Shown: piece by piece, positions 8,718 to 17,876 of the stretch | Numbering within the stretch: position 1 is the stretch's first letter | How the letters are laid out: every line of letters begins with the position of its first letter | NCBI RefSeq assembly: GCF_013137895.1 | Contig: NZ_CP053538.1 | Span: forward strand, 1,859,501 to 1,923,500 | Origin: Hymenobacter taeanensis | GTDB lineage: Bacteria > Bacteroidota > Bacteroidia > Cytophagales > Hymenobacteraceae | Reading direction: 5' to 3' | DNA: 64,000 nt | Translations under genes and position numbers: made by a program | The notes under the pieces: generated by a model | Database searches by the model: none | What the model saw: the letters and a program-made list of their open reading frames with translations, nothing else | Told to the model about the DNA's origin: nothing

Positions 8718-9680
8718 ATGCCACCTGCCCGCCCTTTCCGAATGCTGCGCTGGTTCCTGAGTCCCTTTGTGGGGCAGGAGCGGAGCTATTGGCGGGCAGT
8801 AGTGGCGTGCTTTTTGGCGGCCAGCACGTTTTGGGTACTGAATGCTCTCAACAAAACCTACACTACCCGTATTACCTACCCAGTAGCATGGCGCTACAAC
8901 GAGGCGCAGTTTGTACCCGTGCGGCCCCTGCCCATGGAGGTAGCCGTGAACGTAACCGGCCGCGGCTGGAAGCTACTGCGCCGCAGTCTGCCGCTGGAAG
9001 TAAAGCCAGCAGAATTGATTCTGCCGGCCTTACCCAGCACCCGCTACGTTACGGCGCGCAACCTACGCCCGGCTTTGCAGCAGGCCATGGAAGGGCTACA
9101 GTTTAACTACCTGCTTACTGATACCCTCTGGATAGAGTTTGACCGCTTGGTGAGCCGCCGGCTGCCCTTGGCCCTGAGCCCCGCTACCGATGGCTCAGCC
9201 TTGCCCTATGACGCCAGCTTCAGTCCGAAGACGGTGTTGTTTCGGGGGCCGGCCGGTAAAGTAAATAGCCTGCCTAACCCCTATCCGGTGCACTTGCCCC
9301 AGGCGCCGGCCGGCAGTACCACCGGTGATATTCGGGTGCCCATTGGTGGCCCTGAACTGGTAGAGCCCAACGTGCAGGATGTGCGGGTGCGGTTGCAACA
9401 CCGCCCCCTGGTAACGGTGCCCCTGCAGGTGGTACCCGAGCTGATGGATGCGCCCGAAGGCCGCACGTATCAACTGAGCCCCGCCCTAGTGCAGGTGCAG
9501 CTGCAGTGCTTTCCGGAAGATACCGCCCGCTTGAGCGCGGCCGATGTGCAGGTGCAGTTGCACTACGGCCAATTTATTAACGCCGACTCCAGCCTCCGGC
9601 CGTTCCTGTCACAGCGGCCCGCGGCGGCCCGGGGCGGGCAGGTGCTCACGCCGGGCGTGCGCGTGACGGTTAAAAGGTAA
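8718..9680 (+). CDS. YbbR/CdaR-like protein
   Basis: 320 residues. N-terminal membrane anchor (about 23-40, VVACFLAASTFWVLNALN) then an extracytoplasmic region of repeated beta-rich YbbR-like units. In Firmicutes, CdaR of this family controls the diadenylate cyclase CdaA; whether it does so here is unknown. Placement between yajC and coaE is common in Bacteroidota and supports the call. Sequence similarity within the family is weak, so the name rests on context and topology as much as on motifs. Confidence 0.75.
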   Translation: MPPARPFRMLRWFLSPFVGQERSYWRAVVACFLAASTFWVLNALNKTYTTRITYPVAWRYNEAQFVPVRPLPMEVAVNVTGRGWKLLRRSLPLEVKPAELILPALPSTRYVTARNLRPALQQAMEGLQFNYLLTDTLWIEFDRLVSRRLPLALSPATDGSALPYDASFSPKTVLFRGPAGKVNSLPNPYPVHLPQAPAGSTTGDIRVPIGGPELVEPNVQDVRVRLQHRPLVTVPLQVVPELMDAPEGRTYQLSPALVQVQLQCFPEDTARLSAADVQVQLHYGQFINADSSLRPFLSQRPAAARGGQVLTPGVRVTVKR

Positions 9681-9778
9681 GCTGCTGGACCTGAGCCGGG
9701 GAGCACTGGCCTAACTTGTTCAAAGGAGCAACCAGCCGCACAGGTGCTCCACGTAGCCTTCCACTCCGAACTACAGAT

Positions 9779-10372
9779 ATGCTGAAAATTGGGATTACGG
9801 GCGGAATAGGCTCGGGTAAAAGCGTTGTATGTCGGCTGTTCGCCACGCTGGGGGCCCCAGTATACGATTCTGATACGCGGGCTAAGTGGGTAATGACCAA
9901 CGATGACCAACTGCGCGACGAACTACGTGCGGCTTTCGGCCCCGATACGTTTGATGACCTAGGCCACCTCAACCGCACCTATCTGGCTCGGGTAGTTTTT
10001 GCTGACCCCGGTCAGCTGGGCCGCTTGAATGCGTTGGTACACCCTGCCGTAGGGCGTGATTTCGCTCAGTGGGCTGCCGCTCGCCAGGCCGAAGGCCACC
10101 GCTATATTCTGAAAGAAGCGGCGCTCCTGTATGAGTCGGGCGCCTACCAGCAGCTAGACGAAATTATTACAGTGTTTGCGCCCGTGGAAGTACGGCAGGC
10201 CCGTATTCTGACCCGTGACCCGCACCGCACCCCCGACGATATTCAGAACATCATCGGTAAGCAGATGAGTGAGGAAGAGAAGATGCAGCGCGCAAATCAT
10301 GTGGTGTACAACGACGACGCCCACCTGCTCATCCCGCAAGTGCTAAAGCTCCACGAAACATACGCGCAGTGA
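9779..10372 (+). CDS. coaE: Dephospho-CoA kinase
   Basis: 197 residues from the ATG at 9779; the longer frame from 9716 adds 21 unrelated residues. P-loop GGIGSGKS (8-15), the YDSD segment after GAPV, and KEAALLYESG are hallmarks of CoaE, which phosphorylates the 3' hydroxyl of dephospho-CoA in the last step of CoA synthesis. Third gene of the yajC operon; its stop is followed by an inverted repeat that separates it from the convergent GNAT-like gene. Confidence 0.95.
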   Translation: MLKIGITGGIGSGKSVVCRLFATLGAPVYDSDTRAKWVMTNDDQLRDELRAAFGPDTFDDLGHLNRTYLARVVFADPGQLGRLNALVHPAVGRDFAQWAAARQAEGHRYILKEAALLYESGAYQQLDEIITVFAPVEVRQARILTRDPHRTPDDIQNIIGKQMSEEEKMQRANHVVYNDDAHLLIPQVLKLHETYAQ

Positions 10373-10388
10373 GGTGGTGCTTTAGCGG

Positions 10389-10467
10389 AATGGTAAGTTT
10401 GCCGTTCGGCTTGCGCGATACGTGCCAGCAGCGCCGTCTAGGCCAGTTGAGCGGCAAACTTACCATT
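10389..10467. terminator. Inverted repeat between convergent genes
   Basis: Perfect 16-bp arms (10389-10404 and 10452-10467) around a 47-base loop, between coaE (+) and the GNAT-like gene (-). Each arm contains TAAGTTTG, a -7 type box pointing into the loop. It is likely a bidirectional terminator, but see findings. Confidence 0.55.
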
Positions 10468-10483
10468 TCAGTAAGCCACTAAC

Positions 10484-11656
10484 TCACCGGATGATAGGGC
10501 TGCGCTCGAAGGGGCGGGTGCGGTCAAAGAGGAAGCGATACGTGACGTGGGTTTTGTAGATGCGGGCACCGATAGAGCGGGTAAGGGCCAGCATGCGCGG
10601 GTTGAAGTCCCCGATCCAGTTCATCTCAATTTCAGTGTAGCCAGAGCGCATAAACTCGGCGCGGGCGTGCACCATCATCGCCGACTCAATGCCCTTGCCT
10701 TGCCACTCGGGCACTACCCCAAAGATAACGCCAAAGAGCTTTTTATCAGGGCGCTGCATGTACTTGCGCTTTTCCCAAAGGAAACGCAGCTTGCCCCATA
10801 GGTTGAAGTTGCGGCCCACATGCTTGAAAATCTGGTTGAGCTCTGGCAGGCTCACGAAGAACGCAATGGGCTCATCGTGATGGTAGGCAAACCAGAGCAG
10901 GCGCTCATCCAACACCGGCTTCATTTCCTTCACTAGCTCCCGGGCTTTCTCCAGGGGCATGGGGTTTACGCCGCTGTGGTTGGCCCAGGCCAGGTTATAT
11001 ACGTGGTGAAAATCGCGGGCCAGCTTCTCGGCATCACGCTTGCTGCCGTGCTGAAACCGGAAGGTGGGGTACTGCTGCGCGTAGGTATCGAAGGCGCGGC
11101 TGAAGCTAGGGTGCAGCTGCATGGCCACCTCACGGTAGCAGGTGTACTGCTTGAAAAATACCTGAAAGCCATAGTTCTCAAAAAGCTCCTGATAATACGG
11201 CGGGTGGTAGAACATACCGTAGTTGGGCTCCGTGAAGCCCGATACCAGCAGGCCCCAGAACCGGTCTCGCTCCCCAAAGTTAATGGGGCCGTCCATGGCG
11301 GCTAAACCACGCTGGCTGAGCCACTGCTGGGCGGCATCAAAGAGCTGGTTAGCAGCTGCCTGGTCATCAATGCACTCAAAAAAGCCTAGACCACCAACTG
11401 GTAGGGTAGGGTCAGTTTGGGGAGTTTGGTGGTTGATAAAGGCTGCTACGCGCCCAATAACTTCACCAGTGGTAGTAGTCAAAACCCAGCGGATAGCTTC
11501 GCCGTGGGCAAAGTTTTGGTTGCGTTTGGGGTCAAAGACAGCCTCAATTTCATGGTCGAGGGGCGAAATCCAGGTGGGGTGATTCTGGTAAATGCGCGCC
11601 GGCAAGTCGAGAAACTGGCGGCGTAATTCGGGCGTCGTGACTTCGAGTAAGGCCAT
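10484..11656 (-). CDS. GNAT-like protein of unknown substrate
   Basis: 390 residues. The N-terminal part reads as a degenerate acetyltransferase domain (YQNHPTWISPL, RVAAFINH) and the C-terminal part as a second one, with VVPEWQGKGIESAMMVHA (about 315-332) resembling the acetyl-CoA-binding motif Q/R-x-x-G-x-G/A. Large two-domain proteins of this kind are common in Cytophagales and annotated only as N-acetyltransferase. I cannot name a substrate. It is followed downstream by the inverted repeat shared with coaE. The membrane glycosyltransferase gene lies 72 bases upstream on the same strand. Confidence 0.6.
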   Translation of the reverse strand: MALLEVTTPELRRQFLDLPARIYQNHPTWISPLDHEIEAVFDPKRNQNFAHGEAIRWVLTTTTGEVIGRVAAFINHQTPQTDPTLPVGGLGFFECIDDQAAANQLFDAAQQWLSQRGLAAMDGPINFGERDRFWGLLVSGFTEPNYGMFYHPPYYQELFENYGFQVFFKQYTCYREVAMQLHPSFSRAFDTYAQQYPTFRFQHGSKRDAEKLARDFHHVYNLAWANHSGVNPMPLEKARELVKEMKPVLDERLLWFAYHHDEPIAFFVSLPELNQIFKHVGRNFNLWGKLRFLWEKRKYMQRPDKKLFGVIFGVVPEWQGKGIESAMMVHARAEFMRSGYTEIEMNWIGDFNPRMLALTRSIGARIYKTHVTYRFLFDRTRPFERSPIIR

Positions 11657-11728
11657 AAAGAGAGGGAAGCGAGGGAAACCGCGGCACGGGTACGCCGCAA
11701 AGAAAGGCGTTCGGGGGCAATGCGCCGC

Positions 11729-13348
11729 TTATTTGGCAGGTAAACGGAAGATGGATAAGACCTTAATGCCCTCGGTGCGAAGCGTGTGAATCTCGGTGCC
11801 CATGCTATCGGCGTAGGTTTGCGGATGCCAGCGGTAAGCCGTCATGAAATACTCGGCCTCAGCCAGAGGCACGTACTTAATTCGCTGGCTCTGCTCAGGC
11901 TTCAGCATGAGGCTGTTGTTGTAAAGCGGGTTGTACCAGGGCCACCGGACGTACACCCGAATGGGGCCCTGAGGCTGATGTTGAAGCATCCATTCCAGGC
12001 CATGCCGGAAGGTTAGGCCCCAATAGTCGCGTTCAAAGAGTGCCTCAGCGGCTGGTGCCGAGAGAAAGCTGAAATACAGGTGCTCATAGGGGTGCAGGCG
12101 TACCATCCGGATGGCAGTGTGAACCGTTTCGAGGCCAGCCAGCACGGCCACTGATACTACCGCCCACCGCCACCGTTGCTGGGCCACAGCAGCCAGGGCC
12201 ACGGCCCCGCGCACGGCCAGCAACACCAGCGCCGGATACACAAAGTACACATGCCGCCATGTATCATACAGGGCCGAATGCAGGGCAATAATCAGCAGCA
12301 ACGGGCCTAGCAGCCAGCCAGCTACCAGCAAATCAAGAGACAGCGCCTGCGTTTGCAGACCGCGCCAGCCTGCGCGCGCAAAGTGAGCGGCTACTGCTAG
12401 CAGGCCTACCAGGGCGGCTAGTACATACGGAATAGGCGTGGTTACGATGATCCAGACGGGGGCGTAGTGCCACGGAATATCCAGGGCTTTGTAGTACTGG
12501 CCCAGGTAGAAGTTAGTGAAAGTCCAGGGGTAGTGGCTCATGTTGCGGAAGGCCGCCAGGAAATTGCCCGCCGGGTTTTCCCAGAGGTAAGGCCAGCCTA
12601 CTATCGTCATGAGCACCGCTGCCCCTAGGGTAATAGCCAGCAGGCCAAACCGCCGGGGGCGCTCAGGTGCAGGTAGCCGGGGCCAGTCAAGCAGCATGAG
12701 CACCACCGTAAACGGAATCAGCAGGCTGCCCAGAATGCGGGCATCAATAGCCAGACCAATGACCAAGCCATGCTGCACGGCCCGCCAGGTGGAGGGGCGC
12801 TCCTGCAGGCGTGCCAATGTGGCCATGCCCAGGGCGAAGAGACCCATGAACATGATGTCCTTGCCATTGAAGAAGGCCTCCGCGAATATCCGGGGGGAAA
12901 GCACGAGTACAGCGGCTGCCAGCAACCCCAGGCGCCAGTCAGCAAAGCGTATACGGCCTACCGTATACGTGCCCCACACGGCCAGCAGAAACGTCCCGAA
13001 GATTAGCAGGTGCCGCAGGTAGTAGAATGCCTGAGAATCATGGCGGGTGAAGATGTAGCTCAGCACCGCCACCGGAATCTCGAAAATAACGCCGTGGTCG
13101 TTGTCGCGGTAGCCTTTCAGTGGAGGAATCAGGTGGGCAGAGGGCTCCTGCCGCACTTTCTCGGGGGCAACAAGCTCCGCCATGTATTTCACGTTCACCA
13201 GCCCGTTCAGGTGGTCGGTGGGCTCATCCCACGATACGCCATAGTCGCGGTGCAAGGCCAGGCCTAGCAAGACCAGCAGCCCAAAGAAGGTGCCTACTAC
13301 CCAGCGCCGGCCGACGCTGGAAGTAGCCGATAACCAATCTGATATCAT
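11729..13348 (-). CDS. GT39-type membrane glycosyltransferase (copy A)
   Basis: 539 residues, about a dozen hydrophobic segments. The first periplasmic loop carries HRDYGVSWDE (Asp-Glu at 41-42), the acidic catalytic site of the ArnT/PMT (GT-C) fold, and a second conserved loop SPRIFAEAFFNGKD lies near 150-165. Such enzymes move a sugar from a polyprenyl-phosphate donor to a lipid, glycan or protein on the outer face of the inner membrane. It starts 4 bases after the stop of its paralogue, so the two are co-transcribed. Donor and acceptor are unknown. Confidence 0.8.
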   Translation of the reverse strand: MISDWLSATSSVGRRWVVGTFFGLLVLLGLALHRDYGVSWDEPTDHLNGLVNVKYMAELVAPEKVRQEPSAHLIPPLKGYRDNDHGVIFEIPVAVLSYIFTRHDSQAFYYLRHLLIFGTFLLAVWGTYTVGRIRFADWRLGLLAAAVLVLSPRIFAEAFFNGKDIMFMGLFALGMATLARLQERPSTWRAVQHGLVIGLAIDARILGSLLIPFTVVLMLLDWPRLPAPERPRRFGLLAITLGAAVLMTIVGWPYLWENPAGNFLAAFRNMSHYPWTFTNFYLGQYYKALDIPWHYAPVWIIVTTPIPYVLAALVGLLAVAAHFARAGWRGLQTQALSLDLLVAGWLLGPLLLIIALHSALYDTWRHVYFVYPALVLLAVRGAVALAAVAQQRWRWAVVSVAVLAGLETVHTAIRMVRLHPYEHLYFSFLSAPAAEALFERDYWGLTFRHGLEWMLQHQPQGPIRVYVRWPWYNPLYNNSLMLKPEQSQRIKYVPLAEAEYFMTAYRWHPQTYADSMGTEIHTLRTEGIKVLSIFRLPAK

Positions 13349-13352
13349 ATAC

Positions 13353-14981
13353 TTAACGAAGCCGAAAGATGGATAAGATAGGGATGCCGTTTACCTGACG
13401 CTCATAAATGGGCAGGCCATAAGCGTTGTAGGGCCCCGGGTGCCACCGGTAAGTGGTTAAAAAATAAGTGGCCTGGTCGGGCGGCACCATACGTAGGCGG
13501 GCCCGTTCAGCCGGCGGCAGCAGCAGCTGCGCATTGTGCAACACCAGCCGGCTGCGGGCATCGGTGCCTACTGCTACCTGAGGGGCAGGGTCATGAGTCA
13601 GAATCCACTCAACACCTTCCCGGCCAGACAGAGCCCAGTAGTCGCGCTCAAACCAGCGCCCGGCCGCCGTGCCTGGCAGGCTGAAGTACATATTCTGGTA
13701 CGGATGGTCTTGCACCATGCGGTAGGCCACACTGCTCAGGCTTAAGATAAACAGGCCTAGGCTAACCCAGCCCGCCATACGCCCGGTAGGGCTGCCCGCC
13801 GCCCGCCACCTGTGCCAGAGCATATGCAAGGCGCGCACAGCCAGCAGCAGAAAGGCCGGGTAAATGAAGTACAGGTGCCGCCACCCATCGTAAATCACAG
13901 AATTCAAAACAATAATGGCCAACACCGGCCCGAGGCACCACGCCACCAGCAGCAGATCTAGGCGGCCCGTAGTGGTGCTCATCCACAGCAATGGGCGCTG
14001 GGCAGCGGCCCACGCTACACTGGCAAGGCCCAGCACGAACAATACGGAGTAAGCTGGTGGGGTGGTGACGAGCAGCCAGACCGGCACATAGTGCCAAGGC
14101 AACTGCCGCACCGAAATCTCCTGGCCCAAATACACCGTCAGCATATCGGTGCGGTAGCGGCTAAAGCTCTGAAAGACCTCTAAAAAGTGGCCTATGGGGT
14201 TTTCCCAGAGGTAGGGCCACCCTACCACTACCACCAGAGCCGTGAACGGCAAGTATAGTACACCGGAGAGCAGAAGCTGGCGCCGCACGAGGGGGCGCTG
14301 CCAGAGCTCCAGGGCTCCAAACCCCAGTGTGAGGGGGAGTAGCAGCACACCCATGGTGCGTACATCGGTGGCAGCTCCGGTGGCCAATGCATGTAGCAAG
14401 GCGCGCTGCCAGGTAGGGTGCCGCAGCCACCGCACCAAGGTGTATATACCCAGCGCAAAGAACCCCATAAACACGGGGTCTTTGTAATTGTAGAAGGACT
14501 CCGCAAACAGGCGGGGCGAGAGTACGAGCAGTGCCGCCGTGAGCAGCCCCCAGTGCCAGCTGCCAAAGCGCCACGCTCCCAAACGGTACACTACCCAGGT
14601 GCCTGCCGCGCAGGTAAGCCAGATAACCAGGTGGCGCAGCAAGTACACGTCGCGGGAGTCTTCTACGTGCGCTACTTTCTCTAATATTACGAGCGGCAGT
14701 TGATAAAACACCCCGTGGTCAGTGTCCTGGCTGCCGTATAAGTCGGGTATTTCGGCGAAGGTGGGCTGCCGCTTGGCCAGTTCCGGAGCCAGCTGCATAG
14801 CCACGTACTTGGCATTGATGATCCCGTTGAGGCGGTCAATCTGCTCATCCCAGCCCACGCCATAGTCGCGGTATAGGCCTAGGCCTAGCAACAGTAAAAG
14901 CCCAAAAAAGCCTCCAACCCACCCACGGCGCAGCAAGGCGGGCGGGCGGGTACCAGAGGTGATAGGTTCTAGAGAGGGCAT
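13353..14981 (-). CDS. GT39-type membrane glycosyltransferase (copy B)
   Basis: 542 residues, paralogue of the next gene downstream with the same plan: YRDYGVGWDE (Asp-Glu at 45-46), SPRLFAESFYNYKDP, then the multi-spanning region and a soluble end that closes with GIPILSIFRLR; copy A ends GIKVLSIFRLPAK. The shared endings and loops indicate tandem duplication followed by clear divergence. First gene of the pair; divergent from a third membrane glycosyltransferase 80 bases away. Confidence 0.8.
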   Translation of the reverse strand: MPSLEPITSGTRPPALLRRGWVGGFFGLLLLLGLGLYRDYGVGWDEQIDRLNGIINAKYVAMQLAPELAKRQPTFAEIPDLYGSQDTDHGVFYQLPLVILEKVAHVEDSRDVYLLRHLVIWLTCAAGTWVVYRLGAWRFGSWHWGLLTAALLVLSPRLFAESFYNYKDPVFMGFFALGIYTLVRWLRHPTWQRALLHALATGAATDVRTMGVLLLPLTLGFGALELWQRPLVRRQLLLSGVLYLPFTALVVVVGWPYLWENPIGHFLEVFQSFSRYRTDMLTVYLGQEISVRQLPWHYVPVWLLVTTPPAYSVLFVLGLASVAWAAAQRPLLWMSTTTGRLDLLLVAWCLGPVLAIIVLNSVIYDGWRHLYFIYPAFLLLAVRALHMLWHRWRAAGSPTGRMAGWVSLGLFILSLSSVAYRMVQDHPYQNMYFSLPGTAAGRWFERDYWALSGREGVEWILTHDPAPQVAVGTDARSRLVLHNAQLLLPPAERARLRMVPPDQATYFLTTYRWHPGPYNAYGLPIYERQVNGIPILSIFRLR

Positions 14982-15061
14982 AAGGGAGACGCGGCAGGAA
15001 GGCTAAAGCCGAAAGTTTTCCAGATTAGGCGGCTAAATTCGGCAATTCATTTCCAAACCAC

Positions 15062-16360
15062 TTGCTTAGGGTCGTGCTCCGTACCATTCCTCGTTTTGTT
15101 TGGCCGGTGGCCGTGTTACTCGTAGGCATCCGGCTGCTGCTGAATCTGCACCTGAACCCCGGCCTGGAGATGAACTACGATGAGCGCCGCAACGCCCGTA
15201 TTGCCGATAACTACCTGGAGGGCCGCGGCTACGTCAGCCGCGACCCTGAGCGCAAGCAAGTGCGGCCAGATTCATTCCACGCCAGCTTTCCCGTGTTTGT
15301 GTACATCGGCTGGAGCAAAGCGGGCCTGCCACGGCACTACCTCACGTTTTTGGTGTACTTGGCAGCTGCGGGCTGCTACCTGCTGGGGGCGCTGTATGTG
15401 CAGCGCACTCTAGGCCACTTCGGCGCCGGGCAGGGACTTAGCTGGCTGGGGGCCGGGCTGTGGGCCCTGTCGCCGGGGGTGGTGTACTATGTAGGGGGCT
15501 TCTGGTGGTTTGAAAATCTTGCGCTGCCCCTGCTGATAGTAGTGGTATACAAACTGTTGCGCCTGTACGCCGGGCGGCCCCTGCAGTGGCCTAATGCGCT
15601 ACTCATTGTAGCTGCGGTAGTGCTCTCCTGCCTGCTGCGGGGGTACTTGCTGGCCGTATACGCAATACTGTTTGCGGTATTTCTGGTGCTGATAATGCGC
15701 CGCCAAGAATACCATGCCCGGCGCATGGCCTGGGGACTGAGCCTAGGCCTATTGCTGGCACTGGTAGTAGCCCACGTTCCTACTCTGCTGAAAAACCACC
15801 ACCAGTTTGGTGCCTGGACGCTGAGCAACCAAGCCGGGTTTGAATTGCTGCAAGGTCACAACTCCGTTACGCAGGGAAGGTTTATGTTCGATTGGGATGA
15901 CCGCAAAGGCCCCTTCGACCAGTACGTGCGAGCTAATGTGCCACAACTTGATTCCCTTGATCAGTATGAGGAAAGCCGGGCCCGCGCCCGATTAGCCCGG
16001 CAGTGGGTGGCAGAGCACCCCGCTGAGGAAGTTCAGTTGTGGTGGCGTAAAACGGTCCTGTTCTTCTCGCCCGAGAACTTCATTGCTGATGCCATCCGGA
16101 CCCCCTGGAGCCCCTTCACGGCGGTAGTACACCTGGCTTTCTTCGTGGCACTAGGTCTCACGCTTTTCCACTACAAGGGCCTGCGGTTTGAGTCGCGCGA
16201 TGCCTTACTGCTCACGCCGCTGGTGGCCGTATGGCTGCTGAGCCTGGTATTTTTTGTGGGTTTCCGGTGGCGGTTCTTCGCCGAGCCCGCGCTGCTGTTA
16301 TTTCCCCTGGTTACCTGGGTGCGGCTGCGGTTTGCCTTGGGCGCAAAGAAGTCTCAATAA
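15062..16360 (+). CDS. GT-C-like membrane glycosyltransferase
   Basis: 432 residues from a TTG at 15062; a GTG at 15074 is the other reasonable start and there is no early ATG. Multi-spanning protein. After the first helix MNYDERRN (Asp-Glu at 40-41) resembles the acidic catalytic loop of GT39-type enzymes, and a second periplasmic loop near 260-340 is followed by more helices. It is shorter and more divergent than the two copies on the other strand but is probably part of the same glycan pathway. Its end faces the tRNA-Val pair across a terminator. Confidence 0.65.
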   Translation: MLRVVLRTIPRFVWPVAVLLVGIRLLLNLHLNPGLEMNYDERRNARIADNYLEGRGYVSRDPERKQVRPDSFHASFPVFVYIGWSKAGLPRHYLTFLVYLAAAGCYLLGALYVQRTLGHFGAGQGLSWLGAGLWALSPGVVYYVGGFWWFENLALPLLIVVVYKLLRLYAGRPLQWPNALLIVAAVVLSCLLRGYLLAVYAILFAVFLVLIMRRQEYHARRMAWGLSLGLLLALVVAHVPTLLKNHHQFGAWTLSNQAGFELLQGHNSVTQGRFMFDWDDRKGPFDQYVRANVPQLDSLDQYEESRARARLARQWVAEHPAEEVQLWWRKTVLFFSPENFIADAIRTPWSPFTAVVHLAFFVALGLTLFHYKGLRFESRDALLLTPLVAVWLLSLVFFVGFRWRFFAEPALLLFPLVTWVRLRFALGAKKSQ

Positions 16361-16388
16361 CACGCGGCTTGCCAATATGACAAAACGA

Positions 16389-16420
16389 AAAAAGGACAGC
16401 CGTTTCCGACTGTCCTTTTT
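16389..16420. terminator. Bidirectional terminator
   Basis: An 11-bp perfect stem (16389-16399 with 16410-16420) whose ends are A and T runs on both strands. It serves the glycosyltransferase gene (+) and the tRNA-Val pair (-). Confidence 0.85.
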
Positions 16421-16423
16421 GTG

Positions 16424-16498
16424 TGGGAGATACTGGGTTCGAACCAGTGACCCTCTGCTTGTAAGGCAGATGCTCTGAACCAGCTGAGCTAATCTCCC
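16424..16498 (-). tRNA. tRNA-Val (UAC), copy 2
   Basis: 75 bases folding as a full cloverleaf on the minus strand: acceptor GGGAGAT/ATCTCCC, anticodon loop CTTACAA with anticodon TAC, TTCGAAC T-loop, discriminator A. No CCA is encoded. Identical to the copy at 16526-16600 over the whole tRNA and 27 bases downstream of it, so one transcript carries both. Confidence 0.95.
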
Positions 16499-16525
16499 GT
16501 GGGGTGTGCGTACTGTAAAAAAAAG

Positions 16526-16600
16526 TGGGAGATACTGGGTTCGAACCAGTGACCCTCTGCTTGTAAGGCAGATGCTCTGAACCAGCTGAGCTAATCTCCC
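16526..16600 (-). tRNA. tRNA-Val (UAC), copy 1
   Basis: Same 75-base cloverleaf as copy 2, anticodon TAC. Lies nearest the promoter at 16625-16655. No CCA is encoded. Confidence 0.95.
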
Positions 16601-16624
16601 GTGGGCGTGTCCCGTTTGGGATGG

Positions 16625-16655
16625 CAAATATGGCAGGTCGATTTTTATTGCGCAA
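16625..16655 (-). promoter_or_regulatory. Promoter of the tRNA-Val pair
   Basis: On the minus strand, TTG (16653-16655), 20 bases, then CATATTTG (16625-16632), 7 of 8 matches to TAnnTTTG. Spacing and position, 25 bases before the first tRNA, fit a Bacteroidota housekeeping promoter. Confidence 0.65.
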
Positions 16656-16911
16656 CTCTTAGCCAGAAGATTCTGCAAGAAAAATTTCCTATACAGCCTC
16701 GTGCTGCAGCAAAACCCTACTAAACAGCTGGTTTGCGGATCAGAAAAAAATCATCAGCCACTGAAATTCATAGTAGGTAACCCTGGCGGTTTAAGCCGTA
16801 TAAGCGCAGGTTGGTGCCAGCAGCCTCCCCAACAGCGGCAAGGCTTAACCTAAGCCTCTTACTTGGCGTTAAGCACCTCATATTCTTCCACCCCACTACG
16901 CTACCTCCCTC
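16656..16911. other. Non-coding stretch before the TerB-like gene
   Basis: About 255 bases with no convincing reading frame, hairpin or -7 box. The promoter of the TerB-like gene must lie here but I cannot place it. Confidence 0.4.
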
Positions 16912-17786
16912 ATGGCTGATACTCAACTTCTGCAAAACTACTCTGATCAAGAAAAAGCGGCCTACTTAAGCGTTATTGCTAGTTTGGCCTCTGCTGACCG
17001 TGAAGCATCTGCCGCCGAGGTAGAGTTTCTGCAGCAGCTGGCTCACCAAGCGGGTTTATCGGGGGCGCTACCCAACAGGTTATAGCCGCCGCTAAAGACT
17101 CTACCAATGAAACCATTAAGCAGAACCTGGATACACTGCGTTCCAGCGACCTGCGTTTTTCGCTCGTCACCGACCTCATCAGCTTTGCCCGCGCCGATGG
17201 TGCCTATTCCAACACGGAGGAGGAAATGGTGAATAAAATTTCATCTTATCTGGGCATCAACCAGCAGCAAACTCAGGCGCTGGAGCAAGTAGTAGACCAA
17301 GCCGCCACGGTGCCCCACGACCCCAATGACCCAGGTAAGCAAGGCTTCCTGAGTGGCATTACTGACAAGCTCAGCAACGTGGGTATTCCGAAGGGAGCCC
17401 TGATGGCGGGCTTGTTGGGTATTGTTGCGCCCATGGTACTATCTCGGGTGGCCGGTGGCCGCGGCGGCATGGGCGGCGGTATGATGGGCGGCAGCATGGG
17501 CGGGTTGCTCGGGGGCGCAGCTCAAAGCGGCATGGGTGGCCTACTGGGCGGTTTGCTCGGTGGTGGCCTCTTAGGCGGCCTGATGGGTGGCGGTCAGAGC
17601 CAAGCCGGCTACGGTAACTACCCGCAGCAAGGTTCACACGTGGGCAGCGGCGGCCTCGGTTCACTGATGTCTATTTTAGGTGGCCTGGGTGGGCAACCTA
17701 ACTCGGCACCGCGTAGTGCAGGCGGTGGCGGGCTAATGGGCAGCGGCATGGGTGGCCTACTAGGCGGCCTGTTCGGCGGCCGCTAG
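16912..17786 (+). pseudogene. TerB-like protein with Gly/Met-rich tail, broken by a frameshift
   Basis: The ATG at 16912 opens a TerB-like frame (YLSVIASLASADREASAAEV) that stops at 17083-17085 after 57 codons. The rest of the domain (SLVTDLISFARADGAYSNTE and onward) continues in another frame to the stop at 17786. Frames join exactly if the run of five G at 17061-17065 had six. TerB-fold proteins (about residues 1-140) are linked to tellurite and membrane stress. The tail (from about 17446) is an unusual run of GGLLGG and GGMGGG units. It may be a true mutation, a homopolymer reading error, or slippage. An internal ATG at 17226 alone would miss the domain. Confidence 0.75.
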
Positions 17787-17816
17787 GCCACTTGTTTACA
17801 CGCAATAATAAGATAA

Positions 17817-17853
17817 AAAGAAGTCGGTGCTCTGTAAGGGTACCGACTTCTTT
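17817..17853 (+). terminator. Rho-independent terminator
   Basis: A 12-bp perfect stem (17817-17828 with 17842-17853) followed by an A/T-rich end. It ends the TerB-like transcript and excludes the in-frame start at 17792 for the next gene. Confidence 0.8.
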
Positions 17854-17876
17854 ATTTAAAATAAGACCATTTGCTG

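Noticed and set aside
16424..16600. Repeat pair resembling a two-unit CRISPR
   Set aside because: The repeats are complete tRNA cloverleaves; no CRISPR array was seen in the window.
16298..16678. 126-codon frame over the tRNA-Val pair
   Set aside because: Repeated peptide is only the translation of two identical tRNA genes.
17061..17067. Programmed -1 frameshift signal
   Set aside because: The site is not a classic slippery heptamer and no clear downstream pseudoknot was found; error or mutation is simpler.
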